This document shows, in pieces, positions 44,924-53,288 of a stretch of DNA of 56,042 nt. How positions within the stretch are numbered: position 1 is the stretch's first letter; every line of letters begins with the position of its first letter. A program made the position numbers and the translations under genes. The stretch comes from an uncultured Clostridia bacterium. GTDB taxonomy: Bacteria > Bacillota > Clostridia > Oscillospirales > Ruminococcaceae. The DNA is taken from NCBI GenBank assembly GCA_946567425.1, contig CAMNXF010000017.1:1-56042 (forward strand). Direction: 5' to 3'. The notes under the pieces are model-generated. The model was given only the letters and a program-made list of their open reading frames with translations, made no database searches and was not told where the DNA came from.

Positions 44924-45541
44924 ATGCTGAAAAATTTTGAGGAGCTTTCTCCTGTGGCAATCGATTGCTTAAAGGAAATAGGAAATATCGGCTCAGGCAA
45001 CGCGGCATCGGCACTGTCGGCAATGCTCTCAAAGCCGGTGACGATGCACGTTCCGGACGTGCGCGTTCTCGATTATCAGGCGGCTATCGACGAGGTGGGC
45101 GGTCCCGAAAAGGTAATTACCGGTATCCTTGTTACGTTCAAAGGCGATATCAAGGGTATGATAATGTTCCTGTTGGAGGATGCGTTCGCGAAGATAGTAG
45201 TCAATACGTTTATGGGCAAGGATAACGTTGACGTGCTTAAGATGGACGAAACGGATTTTTCCGCAGTTAAGGAAATGGGCAATATCATGGGCGGCTCATA
45301 CCTGAATGCGTTGGCGGCTTTGGCGGGCTTTACGGTATCAATGGACGTTCCGTCAATGACCGTTGACATGATGGGCGCGATCATGAACGCGCCGATGACC
45401 GAATTCTCGGAGGTGGGCGACAAGGTTCTGTTCATCGACGACGGGTTCATTATTGACGGTGTGAGCATTAATTCAAGCATCATTCTGATTCCCGAAATGG
45501 AATCTCTTGACATTCTAATGAAAAAACTTGGTGTTAATTGA
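44924..45541 (+). CDS. cheC: CheY-P phosphatase CheC
   Basis: CheC dephosphorylates CheY-P and binds CheD. The 205 residues contain two E-x2-N phosphatase motifs, LKEIGNIGSGNAASAL near 15 and VKEMGNIMGGSYLNAL near 110. It is the first of a cheC-cheD pair whose reading frames touch at TGATG (45539-45543), typical of translational coupling. Confidence 0.93.
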   Translation: MLKNFEELSPVAIDCLKEIGNIGSGNAASALSAMLSKPVTMHVPDVRVLDYQAAIDEVGGPEKVITGILVTFKGDIKGMIMFLLEDAFAKIVVNTFMGKDNVDVLKMDETDFSAVKEMGNIMGGSYLNALAALAGFTVSMDVPSMTVDMMGAIMNAPMTEFSEVGDKVLFIDDGFIIDGVSINSSIILIPEMESLDILMKKLGVN

Positions 45542-46020
45542 TGAGTAATATTACGATTGGTATTGGTGATTTAAAGGTTTGCAGAGCACCCGACGTGCTT
45601 GTGACCTACGCGCTGGGATCGTGTGTGGGAATTTGTTTATTGGACGCGACCGTAAGTATCGGCGGACTGTCGCATATAATGCTGCCCGAAAGCACTTCGG
45701 GCGTAAACGGCGCGTCTACGCCCATGCGTTTCGCGGATACAGCTATTCCCATGCTCATTCGGCAGATGGAGAGCATGGGCGCTAGCAAAGCACGCATGAA
45801 AGCGAAGATCGCGGGAGGGGCAACTATGTTCGCGACCGCAAGCGATAAATTCAACATCGGCGAGCGCAATATCGCTGCCGTTAAGAAAGTTTTAATGGCG
45901 AACCGTATCCCTATTCTTGCAGAGGATACAGGGCTTGACTATGGACGGACGCAGTTTTTTTATCCCGAGACGGGTATTATGGAGATCCGCGCTGCGGCTA
46001 AAGGCATCAAGCAGTTTTGA
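45541..46020 (+). CDS. cheD: Chemoreceptor glutamine deamidase CheD
   Basis: CheD deamidates receptor glutamines and is held by CheC. The start is ATG 45541 (TTG 45538 is possible), giving 159 residues. Cys28 in YALGSCVGICL, His45 in LSHIMLPES and a downstream Thr in FADTAIP match the deamidase site. GARMKAKIAGGATMF-type sequence (SKARMKAKIAGGA) follows. Last chemotaxis gene of the operon; its receptors are not in the window. Confidence 0.93.
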   Translation: MSNITIGIGDLKVCRAPDVLVTYALGSCVGICLLDATVSIGGLSHIMLPESTSGVNGASTPMRFADTAIPMLIRQMESMGASKARMKAKIAGGATMFATASDKFNIGERNIAAVKKVLMANRIPILAEDTGLDYGRTQFFYPETGIMEIRAAAKGIKQF

Positions 46021-46072
46021 CTTTTTAAAGCGCCGTAATTCGGCGCGGGTATTACCATGGCAATAAAAGTTT

Positions 46073-46130
46073 ATCCGCTTGGGTAACGTGAAATACATGA
46101 TGTGTTGCACGTTTCCAAGCGGATTTTTTG
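46073..46130 (+). terminator. Terminator of the flagellar operon
   Basis: ATCCGCTTGG (46073-46082) pairs perfectly with CCAAGCGGAT (46115-46124). An inner AACGTG/CACGTT stem lies within, and TTTTT follows. It ends only ten bases before the MFS start codon. Confidence 0.8.
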
Positions 46131-46140
46131 GGGGTTAAAT

Positions 46141-47319
46141 ATGAAATTCACTTTCAGACATACGATCATATCGTGCTTTCTTGGATATATCGTTCAGGCT
46201 GTGATAAATAATTTTGCGCCGCTTTTGTTTCTGACGTTTCAGTCGAGCTACGAAATTCCGCTTTCACAGATCACAGTGCTGATAGGGTTTAACTTTATTG
46301 TGCAGCTTTGCGTTGATTTTGCATCGGCGGGATTTGCGGAGAAGCTTGGGTATCGGAGGTCAATGCTGCTGGCGCACGGACTGAGTATTGCGGGACTTAT
46401 TGCGCTGGGTGTGCTGCCCGAGATACTGCCAAGTCCGTTTGTCGGACTGATGATCGCGGTGTTTTTATACGCGATAGGCGGAGGACTGCTTGAGGTGCTT
46501 GTCAGCCCGATAGTTGAGGCGTGTCCGACCGACAACAAGGAGCAGATGATGAGCGTGCTGCATTCGTTTTACTGCTGGGGAGTGGTTGCGGTAATTGTGC
46601 TGTCTACGCTGTTTTTCACGGTTTCCGGGATTGAGAATTGGCGGATACTCGCGTTTATATGGGCTCTCGTGCCGCTTGCGGACGGCATACTGTTTTTGTT
46701 TGTACCGATAAACACGCCTGTTCCCGAGGGGGAGGGAATGTCGCTGCGCGAGCTTGTAAAAAGCAGCTCGTTCCGTGTTTTGTTTGTGATGATGCTATGC
46801 GCGGGAGCAAGCGAAATGGCGGTATCGCAATGGGCGTCGACGCTTTGCGAGAACGCTCTCGGAGTATCAAAAACGATCGGCGACCTTGCGGGAATGGCAT
46901 CGTTCGCGGTGCTTATGGGCTTGGCGAGGGCGCTTCACGGGAGGTTTGCGGGGCGGATGCCGCTTGGCAGAACAATGACCGCAAGTGCTGTACTGTGCGT
47001 TTTGGCGTATTTGCTGATCGCGCTTGTGTCGAATGCGTTTGCGGGCTTGGCGGGGTGCGCGGTCTGCGGATTTGCGGTCGGGATAATGTGGCCCGGAACA
47101 TTCAGCAAGGGAGCGGCGGCGCTTCCGAGGGGCGGTACGATGATGTTCGCGTTGTTCGCGCTTGCGGGAGATATCGGCTGCGCAGCAGGTCCCGCGCTCG
47201 CGGGGCTTACCGCCGATATGTCGGGCGGCGATCTCCGTGTCGGAGTGCTCTGCGCAGTGGTGTTCCCAATAGGAATGGCGTTGTTGTCAATGCTTTCGTC
47301 CCGGGGGGGAGCTAAATAA
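46141..47319 (+). CDS. MFS transporter
   Basis: From ATG 46141 the product has 392 residues, 12 predicted membrane helices and no signal peptide. A charged loop near 62-70 after helix 2 (AEKLGYRRS) is the MFS motif A position, and the helices carry many Gly and Ala residues. Substrate unknown; the general pattern fits the FucP/NarK-like broad MFS branch as well as drug exporters. The terminator hairpin just upstream overlaps its leader, so it may be expressed only by read-through or from an unseen promoter. Confidence 0.85.
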   Translation: MKFTFRHTIISCFLGYIVQAVINNFAPLLFLTFQSSYEIPLSQITVLIGFNFIVQLCVDFASAGFAEKLGYRRSMLLAHGLSIAGLIALGVLPEILPSPFVGLMIAVFLYAIGGGLLEVLVSPIVEACPTDNKEQMMSVLHSFYCWGVVAVIVLSTLFFTVSGIENWRILAFIWALVPLADGILFLFVPINTPVPEGEGMSLRELVKSSSFRVLFVMMLCAGASEMAVSQWASTLCENALGVSKTIGDLAGMASFAVLMGLARALHGRFAGRMPLGRTMTASAVLCVLAYLLIALVSNAFAGLAGCAVCGFAVGIMWPGTFSKGAAALPRGGTMMFALFALAGDIGCAAGPALAGLTADMSGGDLRVGVLCAVVFPIGMALLSMLSSRGGAK

Positions 47320-47401
47320 ACATTTGTTTAAGGTGACGGTTATGTTATTATGTTGTCACTTGTGGTTTTGTTTTATTTAATTAAAATGTCTTCTCACGGT
47401 T

Positions 47402-47485
47402 GCGAGAGGACACCCTTCGGGGAGGGGGAAAGAGAAAATCCGACAAAAATGCGGATTTCCCCCTCCCCTACGGGTTTCCTCTCGC
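47402..47485. repeat. 84-bp inverted repeat
   Basis: GCGAGAGGA (47402-47410) pairs with TCCTCTCGC (47477-47485). Further in, GGGGAGGGGGAA pairs with TTCCCCCTCCCC, and AATCCG pairs with CGGATT around the central loop. Three concentric stems with small mismatched gaps form one long hairpin. No T-run follows, so it is not a standard terminator. No gene was found in the 47320-47808 gap. Confidence 0.75.
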
Positions 47486-47652
47486 GCTCTTCTTCCCCTC
47501 TCCCCACCCCTTTTCCGCATTTTTCGGTGACTTTAAATTTGGGGTGATATTACCGTTATTGTGGGTATGAACGTTGCTCCTCGGCTGCTTACTAATCGGG
47601 GCTGTAAGGGTTTCTGCGTCTTTGAATGTGGTTTCTCCCCTTAATGCACTTC

Positions 47653-47760
47653 TAAGGCGGCGTGCCGTTCCGCCCCGCGCGGGCATACCCATTTTGCAGC
47701 CGTCAAGGTCGACCAAGCCGAAAGCGGCATCGGCTGCAAAATGCTCGCCCTGCCGCCGCA
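47653..47760. repeat. Palindromic GC-rich element of about 110 bp
   Basis: CATTTTGCAGCCG (47690-47702) is the exact inverse of CGGCTGCAAAATG (47731-47743), with a 28-base loop that contains GCCGAAAGCGGC. Outer arms GGGC/GCCC and GGCGGC/GCCGCC extend it. It resembles a non-autonomous repeat or structured RNA. An open frame crossing it (47574-47831) has no ribosome site and odd composition. Confidence 0.65.
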
Positions 47761-47808
47761 GCGCCGTCAAAAACGGAACGAAAGCGCACCGTAAAGCGGC
47801 ATTTTGCT

Positions 47809-48354
47809 CTAAAGCGCGTTATATCTCATAAATTCCCCGCCGCCAAGCTGTTTCCAGAAAAAAACTTCGTTCTCGTATATCAAATAGCAGTGCGGAGTAC
47901 CCTCTTTCGGCAGGGCGACCGAGCCGCAGTTCAGGCAGTGTATTCCGTTTACAAGCTCCGCTTTCGGGATATGCGTGTGACCGTTTATCAGAACCGCGCC
48001 CTTGTTAAGCGGCGGCAAGTTTTTCGGGTTGTGATGGTGTCCGTGCGAGAGTAAAAATTCGGCGCCGTCGGCGAAAACGACCGCGCTCTCTTGTAAAACT
48101 GGGAACTCCAATACCATTTGGTCGACCTCGGCGTCGCAGTTTCCGCGAACGCACAGGAGCGCGTTTTTGTACGGGTTCAGCAGCTTTATGACCTCCTTGG
48201 GCGCGTGACCCTCGGGGAGATCGTTGCGCGGTCCGTGGTAGAGAATATCCCCGAGCAGGCAGAGCTTTGCGGGTCTCTCATTCTCGAACGCCTCCAGCAT
48301 TTTTCCGCACCACAGCGCCGAGCCGTGGATATCGGACGCAAACATCAGTTTCAT
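47809..48354 (-). CDS. YfcE-type metallophosphodiesterase
   Basis: A 181-residue phosphodiesterase of the YfcE/MJ0936 family, counted from ATG 48354 behind AAGGAGGAG; a longer frame to 48420 lacks a ribosome site. Metal motifs in order: SDIHGS, GDILYHGPRND, RGNCDAE, SHGHHH and NGHTHIPK. These enzymes hydrolyse phosphodiesters such as bis-pNPP in vitro; the natural substrate is generally unknown. It is the last gene of the minus-strand group that includes azlC and azlD. Confidence 0.9.
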   Translation of the reverse strand: MKLMFASDIHGSALWCGKMLEAFENERPAKLCLLGDILYHGPRNDLPEGHAPKEVIKLLNPYKNALLCVRGNCDAEVDQMVLEFPVLQESAVVFADGAEFLLSHGHHHNPKNLPPLNKGAVLINGHTHIPKAELVNGIHCLNCGSVALPKEGTPHCYLIYENEVFFWKQLGGGEFMRYNAL

Positions 48355-48416
48355 AGCTCCTCCTTTTGTAAATACGGCTTTAAGATCGCGTTTGGAACTT
48401 TCCGATAAACTCAGTA

Positions 48417-48752
48417 TCATTGCACAGAGAAAATATAACCCAAGAATGTCCAGACAAGGTTTGAAAGAAAATTCACAGCGGTCACGCTTAAGGCGAATAT
48501 AAAAAAACGTGTGCCGATGTTTTGTTTCACACGGTTGCGGATCAATACTATTATTAGGATTAAATTAATCGCCATATGTAAATACGTCATATTTATCAAA
48601 CGATAAGTAATCAGCGAAGATATAACGGGACTGTAAAAAGGAACTGTCGTTGGGATACGAGCAAATGTCATTATTAAAGGAAGAGCGGTATATATCGTGT
48701 TTATGCAGAGATACACTGAAAAGATCCAATATAACACTCGTTTTAAATTCAT
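48417..48752 (-). CDS. Small membrane protein, unknown
   Basis: Not recognised. 111 residues, ATG after AAAGGACG, with about three or four hydrophobic segments (near 8-28, 38-52, 56-72 and 82-105) and little charge. Base composition is more A/T-rich than the flanking genes. It lies between azlD and the YfcE-type gene on the same strand but with loose spacing, so co-transcription is uncertain. Confidence 0.65.
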   Translation of the reverse strand: MNLKRVLYWIFSVYLCINTIYTALPLIMTFARIPTTVPFYSPVISSLITYRLINMTYLHMAINLILIIVLIRNRVKQNIGTRFFIFALSVTAVNFLSNLVWTFLGYIFSVQ

Positions 48753-48794
48753 TCAAATACGTCCTTTCTTGATTTGTGAAAGCCTGTAATTCAT

Positions 48795-49115
48795 TCAAAA
48801 CAGCCGCATAACAAGCTCTGTCAAGAATACACCCCCGCAGGCGCAGACCGCAACGGTGAGAAGTCCGCGCTCAAAAAACGCGAGAACAGCCGCGACCAGA
48901 AATCCTGCAGCCGCGCTTAATATGCTGTTTGAACTGTAAAACACCGCCGGGATAGTCATTGCCGCAAGAACCGCATACGGAACGTAATACAGAAAGTCGA
49001 GCACAAATTTGTTCTTGATTTTTTTGCGGAACGCCGCGAGCGGCAGCATTCGTATAAGATATGTTACCAGAGCCATCACCGCGACGCTGATAAACAGGTA
49101 AAGCGCATCACTCAC
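48795..49115 (-). CDS. azlD: Branched-chain amino acid transport protein AzlD
   Basis: The small subunit of the AzlCD exporter. From GTG 49115 (overlapping the azlC stop by eight bases) it has 106 residues and four membrane helices. TYLIRMLPLAAFRKK is the AzlD N-terminal signature, and a KNKFVLDFLYYVPYAVLAAMTIP segment follows. The longer frame to 49169 lies inside azlC and was not chosen. Confidence 0.88.
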   Translation of the reverse strand: MSDALYLFISVAVMALVTYLIRMLPLAAFRKKIKNKFVLDFLYYVPYAVLAAMTIPAVFYSSNSILSAAAGFLVAAVLAFFERGLLTVAVCACGGVFLTELVMRLF

Positions 49116-49821
49116 TGTCGGCTTCCTCCTCTCGGCGCGGGAACAGAAGCGCTCCCAGTGCGGCGGCAATCACCGTGCAGATGATTATAGAAATGCCGCT
49201 TGAAATGAAGTCCAGCGCGGGCAGATAGTAGATGAACCAACTCAGCGCGGCAGCCATTACAACAACGCAGGTTACCCCGCGGCTTTTCTTTGACGGCGGA
49301 ATAAAGATTGCGATAAACATACCGTAGATCGCTATCCCGAGCGCGGATTTTATCATATCGGGGAGGATCGAGCCGAGAAACGCTCCGACCGCTGTTCCGC
49401 CCGACCAGAACAGATATGGCAGCGTTATCAGACCGTACATATACTTTGCAGGTATCTCGCCGCTTTTTCCCGACGCGACCGCAAATACCTCGTCGGTCAC
49501 ACAGAACGCGGTCGTTATGCGGTGCAGCAGACCGTACTTATCATCGAGCTTCTGCGAGAGTGAAAGGCTCATCAGCGCATACCGCATATTGATAATCAGT
49601 TGCGCGAGCGCCATTTCCGCGAACCCTCCGTGCGCCGCTATTATGCCGATACCCGCGACCTGTCCCGCGCTCGTTACATTGGTGAGCGAGATAAGTATTG
49701 CCGTTATCGGCGGTATTCCCATATTCACGGCGGTTATGCCGAATGTAAACGAAACAGACAAGTACCCGAGCGCTATTGGCACTCCGTCTTTCAGTCCTTT
49801 TTTAAAGTTAAGCTCTGCCAT
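49108..49821 (-). CDS. azlC: Branched-chain amino acid transport protein AzlC
   Basis: A 237-residue permease of the AzlC family with about six to eight membrane helices. GVPIALGYLSVSFTFGI and the INMRYALMSLSLSQKLD motif are conserved. With AzlD it exports branched-chain amino acids or their analogues, such as azaleucine. The promoter lies at 49858-49886. Nothing in the window hints at its regulator. Confidence 0.9.
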   Translation of the reverse strand: MAELNFKKGLKDGVPIALGYLSVSFTFGITAVNMGIPPITAILISLTNVTSAGQVAGIGIIAAHGGFAEMALAQLIINMRYALMSLSLSQKLDDKYGLLHRITTAFCVTDEVFAVASGKSGEIPAKYMYGLITLPYLFWSGGTAVGAFLGSILPDMIKSALGIAIYGMFIAIFIPPSKKSRGVTCVVVMAAALSWFIYYLPALDFISSGISIIICTVIAAALGALLFPRREEEADSE

Positions 49822-49857
49822 TCTATCTCTCTTTTCGTCATAATTTACACAAAAAAC

Positions 49858-49886
49858 ATTTTACCACATTTTCGTGATTTTTTCAA
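49858..49886 (-). promoter_or_regulatory. Sigma-A promoter of azlCD
   Basis: On the minus strand, TTGAAA (49881-49886), 17 bases and TAAAAT (49858-49863), about 37 bases before azlC. Confidence 0.65.
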
Positions 49887-49987
49887 GGGGATTTGATATT
49901 TTTTTGCAGCCTTTTTGTGTTCTGCACGGAGACCGCGGAAGCAATTCCCTCGTTTTTCGCGCGTGAAAATAATTTTCCAAAAAGCTA

Positions 49988-50016
49988 TTGCTATTTTTCG
50001 CATAATGTGATATAAT
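49988..50016 (+). promoter_or_regulatory. Sigma-A promoter of the polyamine cluster
   Basis: TTGCTA (49988-49993), 17 bases and TATAAT (50011-50016). The leader of about 90 bases carries a TGCGGG/CCCGCA hairpin (about 50068-50099) right before the speD ribosome site. Confidence 0.65.
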
Positions 50017-50112
50017 CATTATAACTGCAACTGTGTGTAAAAACGGCATATCGGCGGTTAATAAATTTGCGGGGAAAACGTTCGCGAAAAACGCCCGCAG
50101 AGTACGAAGGGA

Positions 50113-50931
50113 ATGATGTTAGGGTTGGAAAAAAAGCTGGCTTTGTATGGCTTTAACAACCTCACAAAAACGCTTAGCTTCAATATCTACGACGTGTGCT
50201 ATGCAAAAAGTGAGAGAGAGCAGAAGGATTATATCGCGTATATCGACGAGCAGTACAACTCCGAGAGACTTACGGGTATCCTTTGTGCCGTCACCGAAAG
50301 GATCGGCGCTACCGTTCTCAATATTTCCAAACAGGATTACGAGCCTCAGGGCGCTTCGGTAGACGTTATGTTTGCCGAGGGCAGCATTGACCCCAAGCAT
50401 ATCGATGGCTCGTGCAACAAGGGTCTGAATTATTTTCAGTCCGCGGGCTGTTCGGTGAACGCTCATCTGGACAAGAGCCACATTACCGTGCATACGTTCC
50501 CCGAGTATCACCCCGACAAGGCAATTTCCACTTTTCGGGTAGATATTGACGTTGCGACCTGCGGGGAGATATCTCCGCTGCAAACGCTGGATTTCCTTAT
50601 CGGCAGTTTTGACTCCGATATTATAATTATAGACTACCGCGTACGCGGCTTTACACGCGACGTGGAGGGCAGAAAGTGCTTTATGGACAACAAAATGTCC
50701 TCTATTCAGGAATATATCGATCCCGAAACGCTTACTAAATATGATGCAATGGACGTAAACGTTTATCAGTCCAATATCTTTCATACAAAAATGCTTATCA
50801 AGGAGATAGAACTTCAGAATTATCTTTTCAACACTGACGTGTACGAGGTCCACCCGCAGGAGCGTCTTGCGATAACAAACAATCTCCGCCGCGAAATGAT
50901 CGAGATATTCAGCGGCATGAATATTTATTGA
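50113..50931 (+). CDS. speD: S-adenosylmethionine decarboxylase proenzyme
   Basis: SpeD makes decarboxylated SAM, the aminopropyl donor for spermidine. At 272 residues it is of the long E. coli-type class rather than the short 120-residue class of Bacillus. The self-cleavage site is KSHITVHTFPEYHP, with Ser122 becoming the pyruvoyl group. A SDIIIIDYRVRGFTRD segment follows in the C-terminal half. The start is ATG 50113 or 50116, close to AAGGGA. It is the first gene of the polyamine cluster. Confidence 0.94.
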   Translation: MMLGLEKKLALYGFNNLTKTLSFNIYDVCYAKSEREQKDYIAYIDEQYNSERLTGILCAVTERIGATVLNISKQDYEPQGASVDVMFAEGSIDPKHIDGSCNKGLNYFQSAGCSVNAHLDKSHITVHTFPEYHPDKAISTFRVDIDVATCGEISPLQTLDFLIGSFDSDIIIIDYRVRGFTRDVEGRKCFMDNKMSSIQEYIDPETLTKYDAMDVNVYQSNIFHTKMLIKEIELQNYLFNTDVYEVHPQERLAITNNLRREMIEIFSGMNIY

Positions 50932-50941
50932 TGTGAATGCC

Positions 50942-52387
50942 ATGAAATTAAATCAGGATCGCGCTCCCCTTTACGATGCTATCGGGGAGTATCGGACGAA
51001 CCGCGTGGTCAAGTTCGACGTGCCGGGGCACAAGGGCGGGCGCGGAAATAAAACGCTCTCGGATTTTCTGGGCGAGAGCTGCCTCAAAAATGATGTAAAT
51101 TCAATGAAACCGCTTGACAACCTCTGTCACCCCGTCTCCGTCATTAAGGAGGCGCAGGAGCTGGCGGCGGAAGCTTTCGGTGCGGAAAACGCGTTCTTTA
51201 TCGTGAACGGCGCTACGGGTGCGGTTCAGGCTATGGTGATGAGCGTGTGCAAGTCGGGCGAGAAGATAATACTCCCGAGGAACGTCCACAGGAGCGCTAT
51301 CAACGCGCTTGTGGTGTGCGGAGCTGTGCCCGTTTACGTCAACCCCGGGATAAACAGAGAGCTCGGAATACCGCTCGGAATGACCGCCGAGGAGGTTGAA
51401 CGGGCTATTCTCGAAAACCCCGACGCAAAGGCGGTTTTAGTCAATAACCCTACATATTACGGAATATGCTCGGATTTAAAGCGCATTGTGAAGATAGCGC
51501 ATAAGCACGGACTTCTGGTGCTGTGCGACGAGGCTCACGGAACGCATTTTTACTTCGGCGGGGGCTTGCCAGTGAGCGGAATGGCGGCGGGCGCGGATAT
51601 GGCGGCGGTGTCCGTTCACAAGACGGGCGGATCGCTCACACAGAGCGCAATGCTGCTTATGGGCAAGGGCGTGAACGCCGATTACGTGCGGCAGGTCATC
51701 AACCTTACGCAGACCACCTCGGCGAGCTATCTTTTAATGGTTTCGCTCGATTTGGCACGGCAAAATCTCGCGCTGCACGGTCGGGAATTCTACGCGAAGA
51801 CAGTGGAGTTTGCCGAGTACGCGCGCGGCGAGATAAACGCCCTCGGCGGCTATTACGCGTTTGGCGGGGAGCTTTGTAATGGACGCGATTTCTTCGCGTT
51901 CGACAGCACAAAGCTCTCGGTGCATACGCGCGCAATGGGCTTGGCGGGGATAGAGGTGTACGACCTGCTCCGCGACGAGTACGATATTCAGATAGAGTTT
52001 GGTGACATCGGCAACATTCTCGCGATAATCACGGGTGGCGACAGGGCGCTCGAAATAGAGCGGCTTGTGAGCGCGCTCTCGGAGATAAAGCGGCTTTACG
52101 GGCGATCCCCTGTGGGGCTGTATGACCACGAATACATTAACCCGAGCGTTGTGCTCCCTCCGCAGACGGCTTTCTACGCAGAGAACGTTCCTCTGCCGAT
52201 AGCGGAAACGTCGGGGCGCATAGCCGCGGAGTTCGTAATGTGCTATCCACCCGGCATTCCCATTTTAGCCCCGGGAGAGCGGATAACAAAGGATATTCTT
52301 GCCTACATAGCCTACGCAAAGGAAAAGGGGTGCAGTCTTACGGGCTGCCGCGATATGAACGTGGAAAGTCTTATGGTCGTTAAATAA
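50942..52387 (+). CDS. speA: Orn/Lys/Arg-type PLP decarboxylase (probable arginine decarboxylase)
   Basis: A fold-type I PLP decarboxylase of the Bacillus SpeA/YaaO type, 481 residues from ATG 50942 (GTG 50933 is possible). The N-terminal FDVPGHKGG motif is diagnostic. The cofactor region shows NNPTYYG, LCDEAHGTHFYFG, and the PLP lysine in SVHKTGGSLTQ (about 227). Family members decarboxylate arginine, lysine or ornithine. Arginine is inferred because speD and speE flank it; an agmatinase (speB) would then be needed and is not in the window. Confidence 0.9.
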   Translation: MKLNQDRAPLYDAIGEYRTNRVVKFDVPGHKGGRGNKTLSDFLGESCLKNDVNSMKPLDNLCHPVSVIKEAQELAAEAFGAENAFFIVNGATGAVQAMVMSVCKSGEKIILPRNVHRSAINALVVCGAVPVYVNPGINRELGIPLGMTAEEVERAILENPDAKAVLVNNPTYYGICSDLKRIVKIAHKHGLLVLCDEAHGTHFYFGGGLPVSGMAAGADMAAVSVHKTGGSLTQSAMLLMGKGVNADYVRQVINLTQTTSASYLLMVSLDLARQNLALHGREFYAKTVEFAEYARGEINALGGYYAFGGELCNGRDFFAFDSTKLSVHTRAMGLAGIEVYDLLRDEYDIQIEFGDIGNILAIITGGDRALEIERLVSALSEIKRLYGRSPVGLYDHEYINPSVVLPPQTAFYAENVPLPIAETSGRIAAEFVMCYPPGIPILAPGERITKDILAYIAYAKEKGCSLTGCRDMNVESLMVVK

Positions 52388-52403
52388 TTTGTGGAGGAAA
52401 CGT

Positions 52404-52595
52404 ATGAATAACTTTTGGTCGTGGTTCATTAAAAGATTTTTTGAGAAGATGTTAGCGGGCGGTATCGGAGTTTTGATTGCTGCGATCTTCTGTTTTATAA
52501 GAGGACTGCCGCACCTCGGAATACCTTTTTTGATTTTCGGTCTTGTGTGCATTGCCGGCGGCACTGTCTATAAAATAGTTTACAGGGAGCGGTGA
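52404..52595 (+). CDS. Small membrane protein, unknown
   Basis: Not recognised. 63 residues from ATG 52404 behind GTGGAGGAAA. Two hydrophobic stretches (about 17-32 and 36-54) suggest a two-helix membrane protein with aromatic, basic N- and C-termini. It follows the decarboxylase by 16 bases, so it is probably in the same transcript. Confidence 0.65.
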   Translation: MNNFWSWFIKRFFEKMLAGGIGVLIAAIFCFIRGLPHLGIPFLIFGLVCIAGGTVYKIVYRER

Positions 52596-52676
52596 TATTC
52601 CCTCGAACGGACAAACGGTGGGAACTGCCAACGGTATGCGTGATATGAAAGTTGAGCGTTCGGAGGTTGTTGAATA

Positions 52677-53267
52677 TTGGGCAGAAAAAACGTCTCGCGC
52701 ACCAAAAACCGTAATTACAGGCGGAAAATGCGAGAATACAATACGCGCTCGCGGTTGTTCAACGGCAACGTCCGCAGCCCCGGCGAGTTCATATTTGGCT
52801 GGGCGCTGATACTGGCATACATAGTCGGAATGTGGATTTTTTTGATGAATCTTGGGCTGAACAAGCGCGACTACGTTCAAGCCGAGCTTGTCTACGAGGG
52901 TTCGTACTGCAAGGAGGACTGTATAGTGTTGACTCTTTCGGGCGAGGAATACAAGGCTTGGGCGAGTTTGTGCGACCTTGACGGGCTGTACGCTCTTAAG
53001 GTGGGTGAGCGGCTTTTGGTGATAACCGCAAAGAACGAGTTGGTGAGCGTTCAATATAAAGGAAAGGTTCTGCTCTCGCAGGATGATACTGAGAATGACG
53101 ATAAAGAGGGCAAGCGGCTGGCGTCGCTGGGCTTAGGGATAACTGCGGCGGCGTGGCTGGTTTACGTGGCGGTCTCGGTTTATGTGATGTGCAATGCCGA
53201 GCGTTTCCCTCGGCTTATAAAGCTTTTTGTGAAGCCGTCCTATCTTACAAGACCGCCGAAAAAATAA
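52677..53267 (+). CDS. Membrane protein, unknown
   Basis: Not recognised. 196 residues from TTG 52677, ten bases after GGAGG. A basic N-terminus is followed by a membrane helix (FGWALILAYIVGMWIFLMNLG), a soluble beta-rich domain with two close cysteines (SYCKEDCIVLTL), then a second helix (LGLGITAAAWLVYVAVSVYVM). A basic tail follows. The two-helix layout with an outside domain is common in Clostridia membrane proteins of unknown role. It lies inside the polyamine cluster. Confidence 0.7.
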   Translation: MGRKNVSRTKNRNYRRKMREYNTRSRLFNGNVRSPGEFIFGWALILAYIVGMWIFLMNLGLNKRDYVQAELVYEGSYCKEDCIVLTLSGEEYKAWASLCDLDGLYALKVGERLLVITAKNELVSVQYKGKVLLSQDDTENDDKEGKRLASLGLGITAAAWLVYVAVSVYVMCNAERFPRLIKLFVKPSYLTRPPKK

Positions 53268-53288
53268 TATTTTACGGGAGTGTATTCT

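Noticed and set aside
47574..47831. 85-codon open frame in the repeat region
   Set aside because: No ribosome site, basic and low-complexity product, and it spans the palindromic element; it looks like a chance frame.
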